DNA from: Locusta migratoria
Lineage: Eukaryota; Arthropoda; Insecta; Orthoptera; Acrididae
Reading direction: 5' to 3'
Length of the DNA: 64,000 nucleotides
Assembly (NCBI GenBank): GCA_026315105.1
Contig: CM048750.1
Location: 161,786,549 to 161,850,548, forward strand
Shown: piece after piece, positions 54,801 through 64,000 of the stretch
Layout: every line of letters begins with the position of its first letter
How positions within the stretch are numbered: the first letter of the stretch is position 1
The notes under the pieces: generated by a model
What the model was told of the DNA's origin: nothing
Databases searched by the model: none
What the model saw: the letters and a program-made list of their open reading frames with translations, nothing else
Position numbers and translations under genes: made by a program

Positions 54801-54999
54801 TCTCACAAGGGAAGTACTTTGGCTCGAACAAACATATCTGTATGGACGTTTGGTTACAGGGTCATTACGTACCCCCCCCCCCCCCCAGTGTGCTGGTGGG
54901 TGTCGCTTTTCTGCAAAGCTCTGCAATCGTGCTGTAGATTGCACTGAAGATGTACTACCGCTTGCAATGAACTGTTCTTCATATCGTCCCTATCATAAC

Positions 55000-55412
55000 C
55001 ACTGTGTATTAGTGTTATAACAGTATCTGTTTCTAACTTATGCTCATATTTCTGCACTGTCATAGATACCAGAAAACATGCGAATGATTCATTTTCTACA
55101 CCAATATCATCTTTACAAAGACGGGTCCTACGTATCTTCATCTCAACCAATCGTAATACATTAGCAGGATCGATTACCAATCGCCGACCCATCTGAGGCT
55201 TCACTATCATAATCACGGTGTATTAGTGTTATAACAGTATCTGTTTCTAACTTATGCTCATATTTCTGCACTGTCATAGATACCAGAAAACATGCGAATG
55301 ATTCATTTTCTACACCAATATCATCTTTACAAAGACAGGTTCTACGTATCTTCATCTCAACCAATCGCAATACATTAGCAGGACTGATTACCAATCGCCG
55401 ACCCATCTGAGG
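55000..55412. repeat. Two-copy direct tandem duplication of about 210 bp
   Basis: The units begin GTGTATTAGTGTTATAACAG (about 55003 and 55218) and end GCCGACCCATCTGAGG (near 55200 and 55414). They are nearly identical over about 200 bases, differing by scattered substitutions (for example ACGGGTCC against ACAGGTTC). Each unit is open on the minus strand (LVEMKIRRT, then KDDIGVENESFACFLVSMTV) but I recognise no domain. A C run (54871-54887) lies to the left. Confidence 0.85.
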
Positions 55413-55673
55413 TTTCACTGCACAAATAACGTCACTGAACGCAACTTCAGAGGCACACTGCACCGCCCCTACTGGTCCCGACGGGCGCACCGGCAGCTCA
55501 ATGTGCAATGCGGGATGACATAGGCAGAGGCCTCTAACGGACCACTGCAGAGTTTTGCAGATACGGGAGTATCACTAGTGCAATATCGAACCTTTACATT
55601 GACTCTCGCACGATTTTGGTGTGTCTGTGTTTGTTCTAGCCCAGGTACTTTCCTTGTCAGTTATTCTCTTAAA

Positions 55674-56180
55674 TGAAATAAATCGCAATTCGCGATGTTA
55701 TGGCTTCACCAAACTGTGGCGAATGAAAATTTGTGCCCAGCCGGGATTAGAACCCGGGATCTCCTGCTTACTAAGACGCATTGACCACTCCGCCACCGAG
55801 GACACAGTGATCAGCCCGACTGCAGAGGACTCTTCCCTGCACGTCTCCCGCCACACACAAATCTCCATTCGCCACGCAGTCTCTTTCCTATACCACAGCC
55901 TATTTATTCTATAATGCTCGCAGCCACTATACTATATTCCCGGTATCGAGACATGAGGTATCCTCTGCAGTCGGGCTGATCACTGTGTCCTCGGTGGCGG
56001 AGTGGTCAACGCGTCTGCCTAATAAGCAGGAGATCCCGGGTTCGAATCCCGGCCGGGCACAAATTTTCATTCGCCCCAGTTTGGTATTTCATCTAAACCT
56101 AATACAGTGAAGCCATAACATCGCGAATTGCGATTTATTTCATTCATTTGAACGCTGTAATTCGTCAAAAATATATATAA
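55674..56180. mobile_element. Gamma hairpin element with tRNA-like arms
   Basis: The outer arms are inverted: TGAAATAAATCGCAATTCGC to GTTATGGCTTCAC on the left, and GTGAAGCCATAACATCGCGA to CGATTTATTTCA on the right. Each arm contains an Ile-like tRNA. The right one (55983-56058) reads GTCCTCGGTGGCGGAGTGGT, CTGCCTAATAAGCAG (anticodon-like AAT with U33) and CCGGGTTCGAATCCCGG. The centre of about 120 bases is unique. Perfect 13-bp target duplication TTATTCTCTTAAA (55661-55673 and 56181-56193), so the whole hairpin moved as a unit. Confidence 0.88.
55983..56058 (+). tRNA. tRNA-Ile-like sequence in the hairpin arm (probable pseudogene)
   Basis: The anticodon stem CTGC/GCAG closes a 7-base loop CTAATAA (anticodon AAT, U at position 33), the T-arm is a perfect CCGGG-TTCGAAT-CCCGG, and GTGTCC pairs with most of GGGCAC. 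The D-arm is irregular. Its location in a transposed hairpin and diverged copies at 22062 and 55735-55800 argue for a SINE-like pseudogene, though the internal promoter boxes look usable. Confidence 0.5.
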
Positions 56181-56264
56181 TTATTCTCTTAAAGTCTGCC
56201 AGGTGTGTCCAGCTTCTATACTCTAGGGCGATGTCGATTGTGTGTCACAACAGCGCACTTTTAG

Positions 56265-56815
56265 AGCATTTAGACGTAGCTAAGGACAGACCGCAGAGCC
56301 CCCGCCCGCCCCTGGCCGTGTGCGGCGGTGCGCCGTTTCCGGGCCGGGCGTCCAGTGGCGGCGGTGAGTCAACGCGGCCCTTAATCATATGGGCAGGCTG
56401 CTCCGGTCGCCTTTTTAGAACAAAAGAGCTCCAGTGTCGCGGGGGGCTGGTTTCCGCGCCATCGGGCCGTCGCGTCGCATCACCGCCCGCGGCCGGCGTT
56501 CTTTTTTGTTGTCGTTACCGCGGCGGGCGCTCTTCTTGTTGGTACCTGCGGCGGGCCCGCGACGTGGAAGGAAGGAAGGACACCCAATACTGGTGCCGGT
56601 GCGGTACCTGGCGGCACTAGATGCACTCCCAGAACGGACGGACGCGCCCGACCGTGCCGTCGGCGCGCTGCCCACTCTGTCGCTCCAATTTCCCCCTCCC
56701 CCTCCACCAAATATGCCTCTCTGCGAGAAGGCTGCCCACGTACGTATTGCTACACTGACAAGGACGCCTCCTCCTGTTTGCTGCCTAACAGGTATCCTGT
56801 GGTGCCACCGGTGAT
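56265..56815. other. GC- and CpG-rich island
   Basis: About 550 bases, strongly GC-rich, with CCGCCCGCCCCTGG and GCGGCGGGCCCGCGACG, and open on both strands. No protein motif recognised. Starts soon after the hairpin element. It may be a CpG island or the 5' part of an unrecognised LINE or gene. Confidence 0.4.
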
Positions 56816-56831
56816 CTATATCTACAAATGT

Positions 56832-57100
56832 GAATGTCTGTTCGGTGTACGTTTATCACGTCTGAACCACAAGACATAAATAGCTAAAAATTTGTACAGT
56901 TACTAATGTCTACCCGGGGAAGGCTTTAGGCACGGTTTTATGGCGATCGGATAGCTATATATATATGAATGTCTTTTCGGTGTACGCTTATCACGTTCAA
57001 ACGACAAGACGCGGAGAATTAAATATTTATACAGTTACTAATTTATACCTGAGGAATGTTTTAGGCACGGTTTTATAGCGATCTGATAGATATTTAGTAA
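56832..57100. repeat. Two-copy tandem repeat, period 135 bp
   Basis: GAATGTCTGTTCGGTGTACG at 56832 recurs as GAATGTCTTTTCGGTGTACG at 56967. Both continue with TTATCACGT, a GACAAGAC-like segment, CAGTTACTAAT and TTTAGGCACGGTTTTAT. About 85% identical by eye. Confidence 0.85.
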
Positions 57101-57119
57101 TTTGAAGAATATAACGCGA

Positions 57120-57289
57120 AACGCGGAACAATAATTACTCTTTGAAAATTACATTTACTCTTTGAAAATGGTTTTATTGGTTGCATTGTTGCTTGAGGGT
57201 TGATAATGGTAAAAAGGGTGGAGTATGTTGGGATGGAAAGTTATCAGTGTATATAAAATTCTACGAGCGCGCGCGCGCGCGCGCGCGAT

Positions 57290-57337
<48 letters not shown>

Positions 57338-57920
57338 GATATTTCGCCCTGCAGCGAAAACTACAGAACGCAAACGAATGGTGTGTGTGTAATTATTGTC
57401 CGAAGTCTCCCGTTGTACTCCATAGCAGTTCCATGCCGACAGCTATAAGGGGGTGGAAGATATGGTGGTTAAAATGAGTCAAATTATAAAAAAATTCGGA
57501 CTGAAGGCCAACGATGACGTTTGCGACCGCTATAGCAAGGAGGTTACGTACAGCGAAACGTGATGCCACAGACCGTATCTTTGGTCTATGCGTGCTACAA
57601 TGTCTTTAGCTCTTTCTCTGTAAGGATAAGCATACGAATAAGAAAATATAAGAATAAATAAATAAAGTAGTAAAAAAGAATTTTTTTAATACATCTCTTT
57701 TAAAAAATCGATTTGAGGTTTCGCGCATTACATCAAGTGATCCATCTCTGATTTTATTATAATCATTATTGTTGAATTTCGTGATTGGATTCTTCGAAAC
57801 GAGTGCATTTTTACCTGTGATTTCTTATATATTCTCTGATAAATGTAACATGTTTTTAGAAAAAAGGAGATGAACAGAGAGAGAGAGTGGACAGGAAAAG
57901 TACTAACTCAATGTTCGAAT
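57120..57920. other. Unassigned AT-rich sequence with one compound microsatellite
   Basis: (GC)n at 57267-57288 followed by (GT)n at 57293-57337. Otherwise no recognisable gene. Confidence 0.5.
57267..57337. repeat. Compound (GC)n-(GT)n microsatellite
   Basis: About 11 GC dinucleotides, ATA, then about 22 GT dinucleotides. Both are alternating purine-pyrimidine tracts. Confidence 0.95.
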
Positions 57921-57924
57921 AAAT

Positions 57925-57985
57925 AAATAAATTAATTAAAAAAAATACCCGGGCAACGCCGGGTTTTCAGGTAGTACCTAATAAA
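57925..57985 (-). repeat. End of the repeat family found at 24512
   Basis: On the minus strand CTACCTGAAAACCCGGCGTT then GCCCGGGTATTTTTTTTAAT and a TTTATTTATT run, the same terminal text as 24508-24555. The sequence leftwards (56820-57920) shows no certain homology to the modules there. Confidence 0.65.
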
Positions 57986-58978
57986 TGAAACAAGTGTGGA
58001 ATATTGTTCCAGCTATGTAACAAGATGAACATTTTCATGTTAGCTGGACACAATAACGAATACACAAGAACAGAGAGTTTTTACCTGAAACTTTACTAGT
58101 TGCCCTACCTTCGACCCACTGGAAGAAAACCAGCAAAAGAACTTGTGGTACTTCACGAAATATCATGGCTCCCTAATTTTATTGATTTCATATATTCGAT
58201 TAACAGGGTGTTCAGGAATTCCCTTTACAAATTTCGAAGATTTTTAGAGGGGAGTGCGTACATAATATTTTGATACAGAATCCACGTTCGGAAATTTCAT
58301 CCAGTGAGGCTATGAGCACCTATTTCTCTTTGACACTGTGAAACAAATCTCTTCTAATGCAAATTTGTAGTGTTTCATGGTTGTCAAGGATGAAATCCAT
58401 GACACACGGCAGCACTCCACAGAAATGCCTAAGATATTGTTGTGAAAAACAAAAACAAATTACATACAGGCGACACCATCTGGAGCCACGTGCAGAGCGA
58501 CCACATTAATAAAGGAATAAACAGTAACGCAGTAGTCAAATAAAGGTTTCAATGCGACCAAAGCTGTTCCTTCCTTTATTGACAAAAGTAAATTGTTACG
58601 CTTTACGCTATAAGAGCTACGTGATTATGTAATTATAATACAGTTTTAAGTATTGGGGAAACAGCATACTCTTCTTTCTTTTACAGATGATCTGACTCGA
58701 GAGATTTAGTGAACACACAAAGGCACGAAGCAGCAGTGTCAATAAATCCCGGCAAGTTAAAGTGCAAAGTGTTACGGTTAATTCTATGGCGTGAAAGACT
58801 TATCATAGAATTTATATATGTGTAAAATGAGAGTGTTTTGTTCATTTTGTGACATGGAGACAAGTATTCTGTATCAGTTGTTCATTGGATAAGGACAGTG
58901 AATGATTTATGATTTATGTATCTGGTATTGAAGTTTTACAGGCAAGAAGGAAAAAGTATTCTTCAGAATATTACGTAC

Positions 58979-59019
<41 letters not shown>

Positions 59020-59299
59020 AGTGAAGGTGCGGGTTGCAAAGCAGGAGCACTACCTGGCGGTTACACTTCCGAGGGGAATGGAATGAAATCTTTATTTCTT
59101 ACTTGTAATCATATGTAGATATTAGGGCTCTCAAGGGTCAAGGAAGAACACAGTGGGGTGTAGAGCTTTACATTAGGAAAGCAATCGAACGTAAGATAGT
59201 TGCAATAAGGTATGTGAATGAATGGCTGATGTGGATGGATTTTTCAGTCTATAGCAAAAAATTAGTATTATGTCTGTGTACTCACCCTGTGAAGGGAGA
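57986..59299. other. Unassigned sequence with a poly-T tract
   Basis: AT-rich. At 58205-58250 the phrase ACAGGGTGTTCAGGAATTCC resembles a mariner-type end but has no visible partner. A run of 34 T lies at 58981-59014. No gene recognised. Confidence 0.35.
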
Positions 59300-61095
59300 G
59301 ATCAAGATAAAAAGAACAGATTTTAAGACGCAGTCAGTGATGTAGTTGTTAATTTAAAAGAAAGTGTTTTGCTCATGGGTGACTTCAATGAAAGGATAGT
59401 AAATCGAAAAGAAGGGTATGAAAGGGGTATACATCAGTTTGGAAAGTATATGGAAGCCAATAGGAACGGAAAATAGATCTTGGATTTCTGTGCCAGTGTG
59501 GCCTTAGCTATCACAAACTCCTTTTTTAAGCATAACATTCACCGGTATAATTTGGAAGGCAAGGGAATCAGATCTGGAATTCAGAAAGGCAGTGAGGGAC
59601 ACACTTTTCAGAGATTTCTTTGTTGACACTGGTTTGATGATTATTTAATCTGCAGTTAAATTGATTTTGTGTGGCCAAAAGTGCGGAAAGGCAGGTCTAT
59701 CTGGAGAAGGATAAGAGAAGGATGGTGAAGCTTCAGGACAAGAAAATCAGGCACAAATACATAACAATGATCTCAGAAAGGTGCCAGTTGAATGGAGTCA
59801 TTTACAGTCGTTGAAGAGGAATGGACAAGGTACAGGGACACTAGCAGTGCCTGGAGTACATCTTAGAACAGTGGTGTATAAAGGCAGGAAGAAGCAGACA
59901 TCTTGGTGGACTGACATGGTCAAGGTAACCTGTAAAAGAAATGGAGGCGTTTCAGCAATGGCTCCATACTAGAATTCTATCAGGCAGAGGAGGTCATGTT
60001 GAACAAAGAAACAAAGCCAAACAGATAATTACAGAATCCAATCAGAAATGACGAGAGGACTTTGGAAAGTTTCTACTTTGGGTCACGTCGCGGGAAAATC
60101 ATGCTGGAGCTTGATTAATAGTCTTCGTAAGGCAGGGAAGGAAGAATTAAGAGGTGTTTTGAACACATCAGGAAAGCTGCTAGTGAATGTTGTGGATGCC
60201 TTTGGCAGATGGAGGGAATATTTTGAAGAATTGCTCAGTGTAAATGAAACGTTCAATGATGTGTCACTTTTTAGGTACAATGGGATAGGAATGATAATGG
60301 AAACAGGATCACATATGAAGAGGCGGAGAGAATGGTCGATAGATTGCAGTGAAACAAAACGGCTGGAATTGATGAAATTAAGTCAGAAATCATCAAATAC
60401 AGTGGAATATCACGTCTCAAATGGTTACACTGTATACTCCGTCCGACAGGCCTCAGGGGATCCACTGGGTACTGACCGGCCCCGTGTCATCCTCTGCCTG
60501 AAGGCGTCAACGGATGCGGTATGGAGGGGGGCGTGGTCAGCGCCCTGCACTCCCGCCCGTTATGTCAGTCTTCGTGAACGGAGCCGCTACTTCTCAATCA
60601 AGTAGCTCCTCAGTTGGCCTCACAAGGGCTGTGTGCACCCCTCTGGCCAACAGCACTCGGCAGACCCGGACGGTAAACCAACCAACTGCTAGCCAAGCCC
60701 AACAGTGCTTAACTTCGGTGACCTAGCGGGAATCGGTGCATCGACTTTGGCACGGCCATTGGCTCAGACGGTTACACAGGATAATTGAAATGGCGTGGGA
60801 GTCAGGAGAGGTTCCGCCTGACTGGACGAAAGCAGAAATCACACCAATTTTCAAGTATGGAAACAGGAAAGAATGTAATAACTACAGAGGTATCTAATTA
60901 GCATCGTTGCCAAAATATTCCCAGGTATTGTTGAAAGGAGAGTGCGAGTATTACTCGAAAACAAGTTGGATGAAAGTCGTTGTGGGTTTAGGCCACTTAG
61001 AGGCTGTCAGGACCAGATCTTTAGCTTACGGCAGATAAGTGCTATGAGTGAAAAAGCGTTGCATCTATGTTTTATATATCTAGAAAAGGCTTATG
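59300..61095 (+). pseudogene. APE-type LINE (family L2): endonuclease end and RT start
   Basis: Plus strand: VLLMGDFNERIVNRKEGYER (endonuclease G-D-F-N motif, about 59365-59440) and ILDFCAS; a linker follows (60050-60260) with SLINSLRKAGKEELRGVL and FGRWREYFEELLSV; then EIKSEIIKYSGISRLKWL (to 60430). The text is interrupted by a 5S-derived SINE (60431-60762) and resumes RIIEMAWESGEVPPDWTKAE, ITPIFKYGNRKECNNYRGI and ESRCGFRPLRGCQDQIFSLR. It stops after YLEKAYG, just at motif A, so the catalytic part is missing. Two or three stops or shifts. Confidence 0.85.
60431..60762 (-). mobile_element. 5S-rRNA-derived SINE, copy 2
   Basis: Minus strand from 60762: GCCAATGGCCGTGCC, GCACCGATTCCCGCTAG, GTCACCGAAGTTAAGCACTG (5S A box) and a TTGGTTTACCGTCCGGG equivalent of the C box, then CTGTTGGCC. 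The body is homologous to 8083-8300 (AGCTACTTGATTGAGAAGTA). Target duplication of 15 bp with two mismatches (60416-60430 and 60763-60777). It splits the LINE L2 RT so cleanly that the reading resumes in the same frame sense. Confidence 0.87.
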
Positions 61096-62660
61096 GGGGC
61101 AAGTGCGCCCGGCCTCCAAACAACCAGCCCCAGCGCGACATCGCTCACTCGATTATGTACGTACACTCCCCCTCTACAAGTCCTCGGAACTAGAACGAGA
61201 AATTCCGAACATCCACCATCAGTATCTCCGATCAGAGGGTTACAATTCCCTTTCTAGCTTGCCTGCCCCTAACTCCGCTGCAACCCTTCAAGCGTCTCAG
61301 CTCGCTGTGGCGTAACCACAAGAGTGCATCTGTACGGAAGCGCAGCAGGTAAAGCGGCCGATTGCGTTCCTCCATGAATGACAAGTTTCTCGGGGCCCGG
61401 TCAGCTTACGGAATCTGACAACAGGTTACGCTGTCTCGCTAAAGTGACTGTAGAATAAACAGGTATTTACACTGCAGTTTAGACATGGCAACGGCGGGGC
61501 CTACAAAACGAATAGGTCGAACTTCAGCTAAACTGATGAAAAATTAAGACCAGATGAGTATATAATATTCACAAAATAGAACATAATTGCAACATGGGAA
61601 ACTTTTTGTATGTTTATAAAGGAGCTTCAAATAAATCGTTGGGTGTCTCGCAATACACCCTGTGTAAAAATGTATTAAGTACTCATTTGGAAATCTCGAG
61701 TTTGCTAGATGTTTTTAAGTTTCACTAGCAGCTGCCTCACTCCATAAATATTTTGAAAGAGGGCAAAGATTCAGTGGCTGACACGAGTGTGTATATGCGT
61801 GCTAAGAACTTGAGGTCATTTAACATTGTAGAGGAGGAAGACTTTCTACGGTTAAGGCAAACATTAACATAGGATAGAAATGTGACTCAGTGCATATTAA
61901 AAATATTATGTCTTCTCGAGTGACAGTAATTAGCTAATAAAGTGCGCAGCAAAATGCTCAGAGCCATTTTCCGGTATTACCATGGAGGTATGAGGAGGGG
62001 AGATTCACTATGGGCGTCTGCTGTACTGCTGTTTCAAGCCAGTCGGCAGCCGTGTTTGTTTGTTCTGAAGACTCACAGACACAAAGGATTCCCTTCAAAT
62101 TATTAGTCCTGTCCAAACGGTTAGTACAACCATAAACAACTCACGCATACATTATTAACTGCAAATCTTCGACAACTCTATAAAGCAGTTCAGCAGAAAA
62201 CTAATGTTTTGAACAAACTTTAATGGCGAAGCTACGTTTAGTGAGCTCCAAGTTTGTGACGTCGTACCATCACCCCCTCTTTTACACTGTATTACACTGT
62301 AAAAGATCTTTGACAGAGTTTTTTTGTCAAAGATTTTATCTAACATCTTTGACCAAACTACTTCACTGTAGCACATTATACTAACGTAAAATTTTTCGTC
62401 ACAGTTGGTTGAAAAAGACTCGGAAATAGTTAATCGTCTGTATTATAGCACGTTATGTTGCTCGATAGTGCATTCATTGGAAAGAATTAAAACTGGAAAC
62501 AATTTTAGGTAAAACCGGATAGTGAGAGGAAATGATGAAAAGTGCTCGCACAAATGTACTTCATGAGTTGCACTGCTAGGACATAATAACCTAAAATGTT
62601 TGAGAACGGGTGACCAAACATTTTAACTCAACCACATATTGCCACGAGCATTCCGACAGA
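61096..62660. other. Unassigned sequence
   Basis: From 61096 to about 61450 composition is GC-balanced and distinct from the LINE, possibly another element's LTR or a promoter-like region; no proof. At 62301-62337 there is a perfect short hairpin (AAAGATCTTTGACA against TGTCAAAGATTTT). It shares CTTTGACA with the ends of the long-TIR element, but is too short to link them. Confidence 0.35.
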
Positions 62661-62663
62661 ACA

Positions 62664-62735
62664 CGTGGTGCAGCGGTTAGCATCACAGATCGCGGTGCTT
62701 GCGATCACCAATTCAAATCTCGCCATGCACATATA
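62664..62735 (+). mobile_element. tRNA-like relic
   Basis: ACGTGGTGCAGCGGTTAGCA (A-box region), CGATCACCAATTCAAATCTC (B-box with two changes), GCCATGCACA end. tRNA spacing is correct, but the acceptor arm is degenerate. No body of a known family follows. Confidence 0.55.
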
Positions 62736-63771
62736 TATATTAAATGTTCTACATGTTTCTTATGTTTGATGTACTTGTAAGTTCCAGAAAATTCTTTCTA
62801 TGGTTAAATAGTAGAGCAATCCAAGCAGGAGGCAGTCTGTACTGAGTGTACGCTTGTGTTAGCAATAAACGTATTCTAAGTGTAAAGTGTTGTGCTCTAT
62901 TAACGACCAGCCTTCGAGTTCCGGACTACCTGCAGTTTTCAACGTGACAATATTAAATAAAATAAGTAGTATCATTATTGGCTGAAACACGCCACAGTTA
63001 CAGAAACTAGATTCACAAAACCTTAATTTGGTTGGCGTTGTAGTATAAGAGTCATCTTCAACTACTTATGTACAAAGAATCTCCATTCCCAGTAAATGTT
63101 CTGGTTAATACACAAAACCTATATTAGTTATGATCTGATAATGTTTCGAATTGACAATAGCCAGTACTACTTGATATGTGATAAAGTAGCAGATCTCTCT
63201 AAAAATGAATAAATAATACGTCCTAAAAATACTCTGGAAAGAAAAAAAGGGGCTAACAAAACACAACGCTTCCTACCTAAAATGAATATATGTAACACAT
63301 CGGGATTCGTTTTATGACGCTCGAGTAAAAAAATAAAAAGATCTTTTCAGCAATATCCATAACAACGTGTGCAGCGAAAACTGCTACCTAGCGTAGGACA
63401 GCGATAAGACAGGCAAGCAACCAAGTTTCCCTAGCCTCCTTGTGTTGGGTTCAGCTTGGCCTGGCTTGCAGTGGAGCGGCCCGCCCATTCTGTTGACAAA
63501 GTGCGGCAGCCTGCCCGCCTGGCTACCAGGCAAACATGGTCGGGTTGGAAACAGGATGTGTACTCCTTTATCTCAGATTGGGGAATACGCAATATAATTT
63601 GTAGTTAGACAATATGAAGGTTTCCATATTTTACATAAGAATAAAACAGACATTTCGAACAAGATTTTAATCTCGCTAAACATTACCAGCAGCAGATGTG
63701 ACTGTGGATATAATTTGTTGACTATCATCTGCATATTACCACTGGATAAACTGCAGAAAGATAGGAAACTA
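62736..63771. other. Unassigned AT-rich sequence
   Basis: Includes an AATAAA-type signal near 62863 (GCAATAAACGTATTC) followed by text that looks like an LTR end (CCGGACTACCTGCAG), but no second LTR is in the window. A short GC-richer block lies at 63420-63540. No gene recognised. Confidence 0.3.
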
Positions 63772-63865
63772 AGCAGCGGCGGAGCGGCCAAGTGCATTGA
63801 GGCGATCTGCCATAGCAGTTTGAGTCCTTTCGATTATGGACATTTGAACGTTTGTTGAAGCAGGA
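63772..63865 (+). mobile_element. Alpha SINE (head 3), short degenerate copy
   Basis: AGCAGCGGCGGAGCGGCCAA and GTGCATTGAGGCGATCTGCC match the head of 12808; GTTTGAGTCCTTTCG is a mutated B-box; only ACATTTGAACGTTTGTT remains of the tail. Most of the body is missing. Confidence 0.6.
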
Positions 63866-64000
63866 ATTACTACAGGAAAAATGCTGTGCTTAGAAGAAAA
63901 TTGTGGGAAAGAGAGATGGCACATATAGCCAACTTAAAGCCACCTCTGGAAAAAGAAAAGCAGACGCCAGTAATAAGCAATAAAGCTGAAGGTCTACATA
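63866..64000. other. Window end, possible LINE text
   Basis: Short stretch ending the window; plus-strand text such as ACCTCTGGAAAAAGAAAAGC has no identifiable function. Confidence 0.2.

Noticed and set aside
60048..60605. An uninterrupted 185-codon frame
   Set aside because: It runs from LINE L2 linker text across the target site into the 5S-derived SINE at 60431, so it joins two unrelated repeats and is not one protein.
62301..62337. Short perfect hairpin sharing CTTTGACA with the ends of the long-TIR element
   Set aside because: Eight shared bases are too few to link them, and no TA-flanked element could be bounded here.

Overview
The window looks like a repeat-dominated insect nuclear genome, most likely an orthopteran (locust or grasshopper type). 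That is inferred from the density of tRNA-derived SINEs, APE-type LINE remnants, Tc1/mariner-like elements and microsatellites, and from the absence of any convincing host exon, operon or compact gene. I recognise no intact host gene. Every coding signal I can name (Gag, protease, reverse transcriptase, RNase H, integrase, LINE endonuclease/RT/RNase H, DDE transposase) belongs to a mobile element, and all carry stops, frameshifts or deletions.

Region by region. (1) 1.95-9.9 kb is a nested stack. A CR1-like LINE is split by a complete-length 5.4 kb Ty3/Gypsy element (LTRs 2388-2778 and 7420-7811, 5-bp target duplication), a 5S-rRNA-derived SINE, a 271-bp hairpin and a 0.9 kb deleted mariner-like element. 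The Gypsy RT is itself split by a SINE with a perfect 15-bp duplication. (2) 11.2-13.4 kb and 18.8-20.4 kb are two copies of one APE-type LINE, interrupted by a CR1-like fragment and SINEs. (3) 16.7-17.9 kb is a minus-strand CR1-like fragment carrying three SINEs. (4) 20.7-24.5 kb holds tRNA-like repeats in head-to-head hairpin arrangement, a second deleted mariner-like element and a decayed Tc1/mariner-like transposase. (5) 24.5-27.5 kb is a degenerate tandem repeat with a GC-rich end. (6) 28.06-38.12 kb is the most striking object: about 10 kb bounded by inverted repeats of about 2 kb, nearly identical in their outer 1.8 kb, flanked by TA on both sides. (7) 38-49 kb is mostly AT-rich sequence with scattered SINEs and short tandem repeats. 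(8) 49.8-52.3 kb is a minus-strand LINE with endonuclease and RT. (9) 54.1-56.2 kb has LINE RNase H remains, a 0.2 kb tandem duplication and a 0.5 kb tRNA-armed hairpin element with a perfect 13-bp target duplication. (10) 59.3-61.1 kb is an APE-type LINE, split by a second 5S-derived SINE and truncated in its RT.

Naming used below. 'Alpha SINE' is an about 200-bp element with a class-II-tRNA-like head and a body ending ACAAACATTTGAACATTT; at least three different heads share this body. 'Beta' is a GGGTAGTTCAG-headed tRNA-like repeat. 'Gamma' is an Ile-like tRNA repeat found singly and as hairpins. 'Delta' is a third tRNA-like SINE. Clade names come from remembered motifs, not a search. Because insertions interrupt one another, their relative order can be read directly from the sequence.
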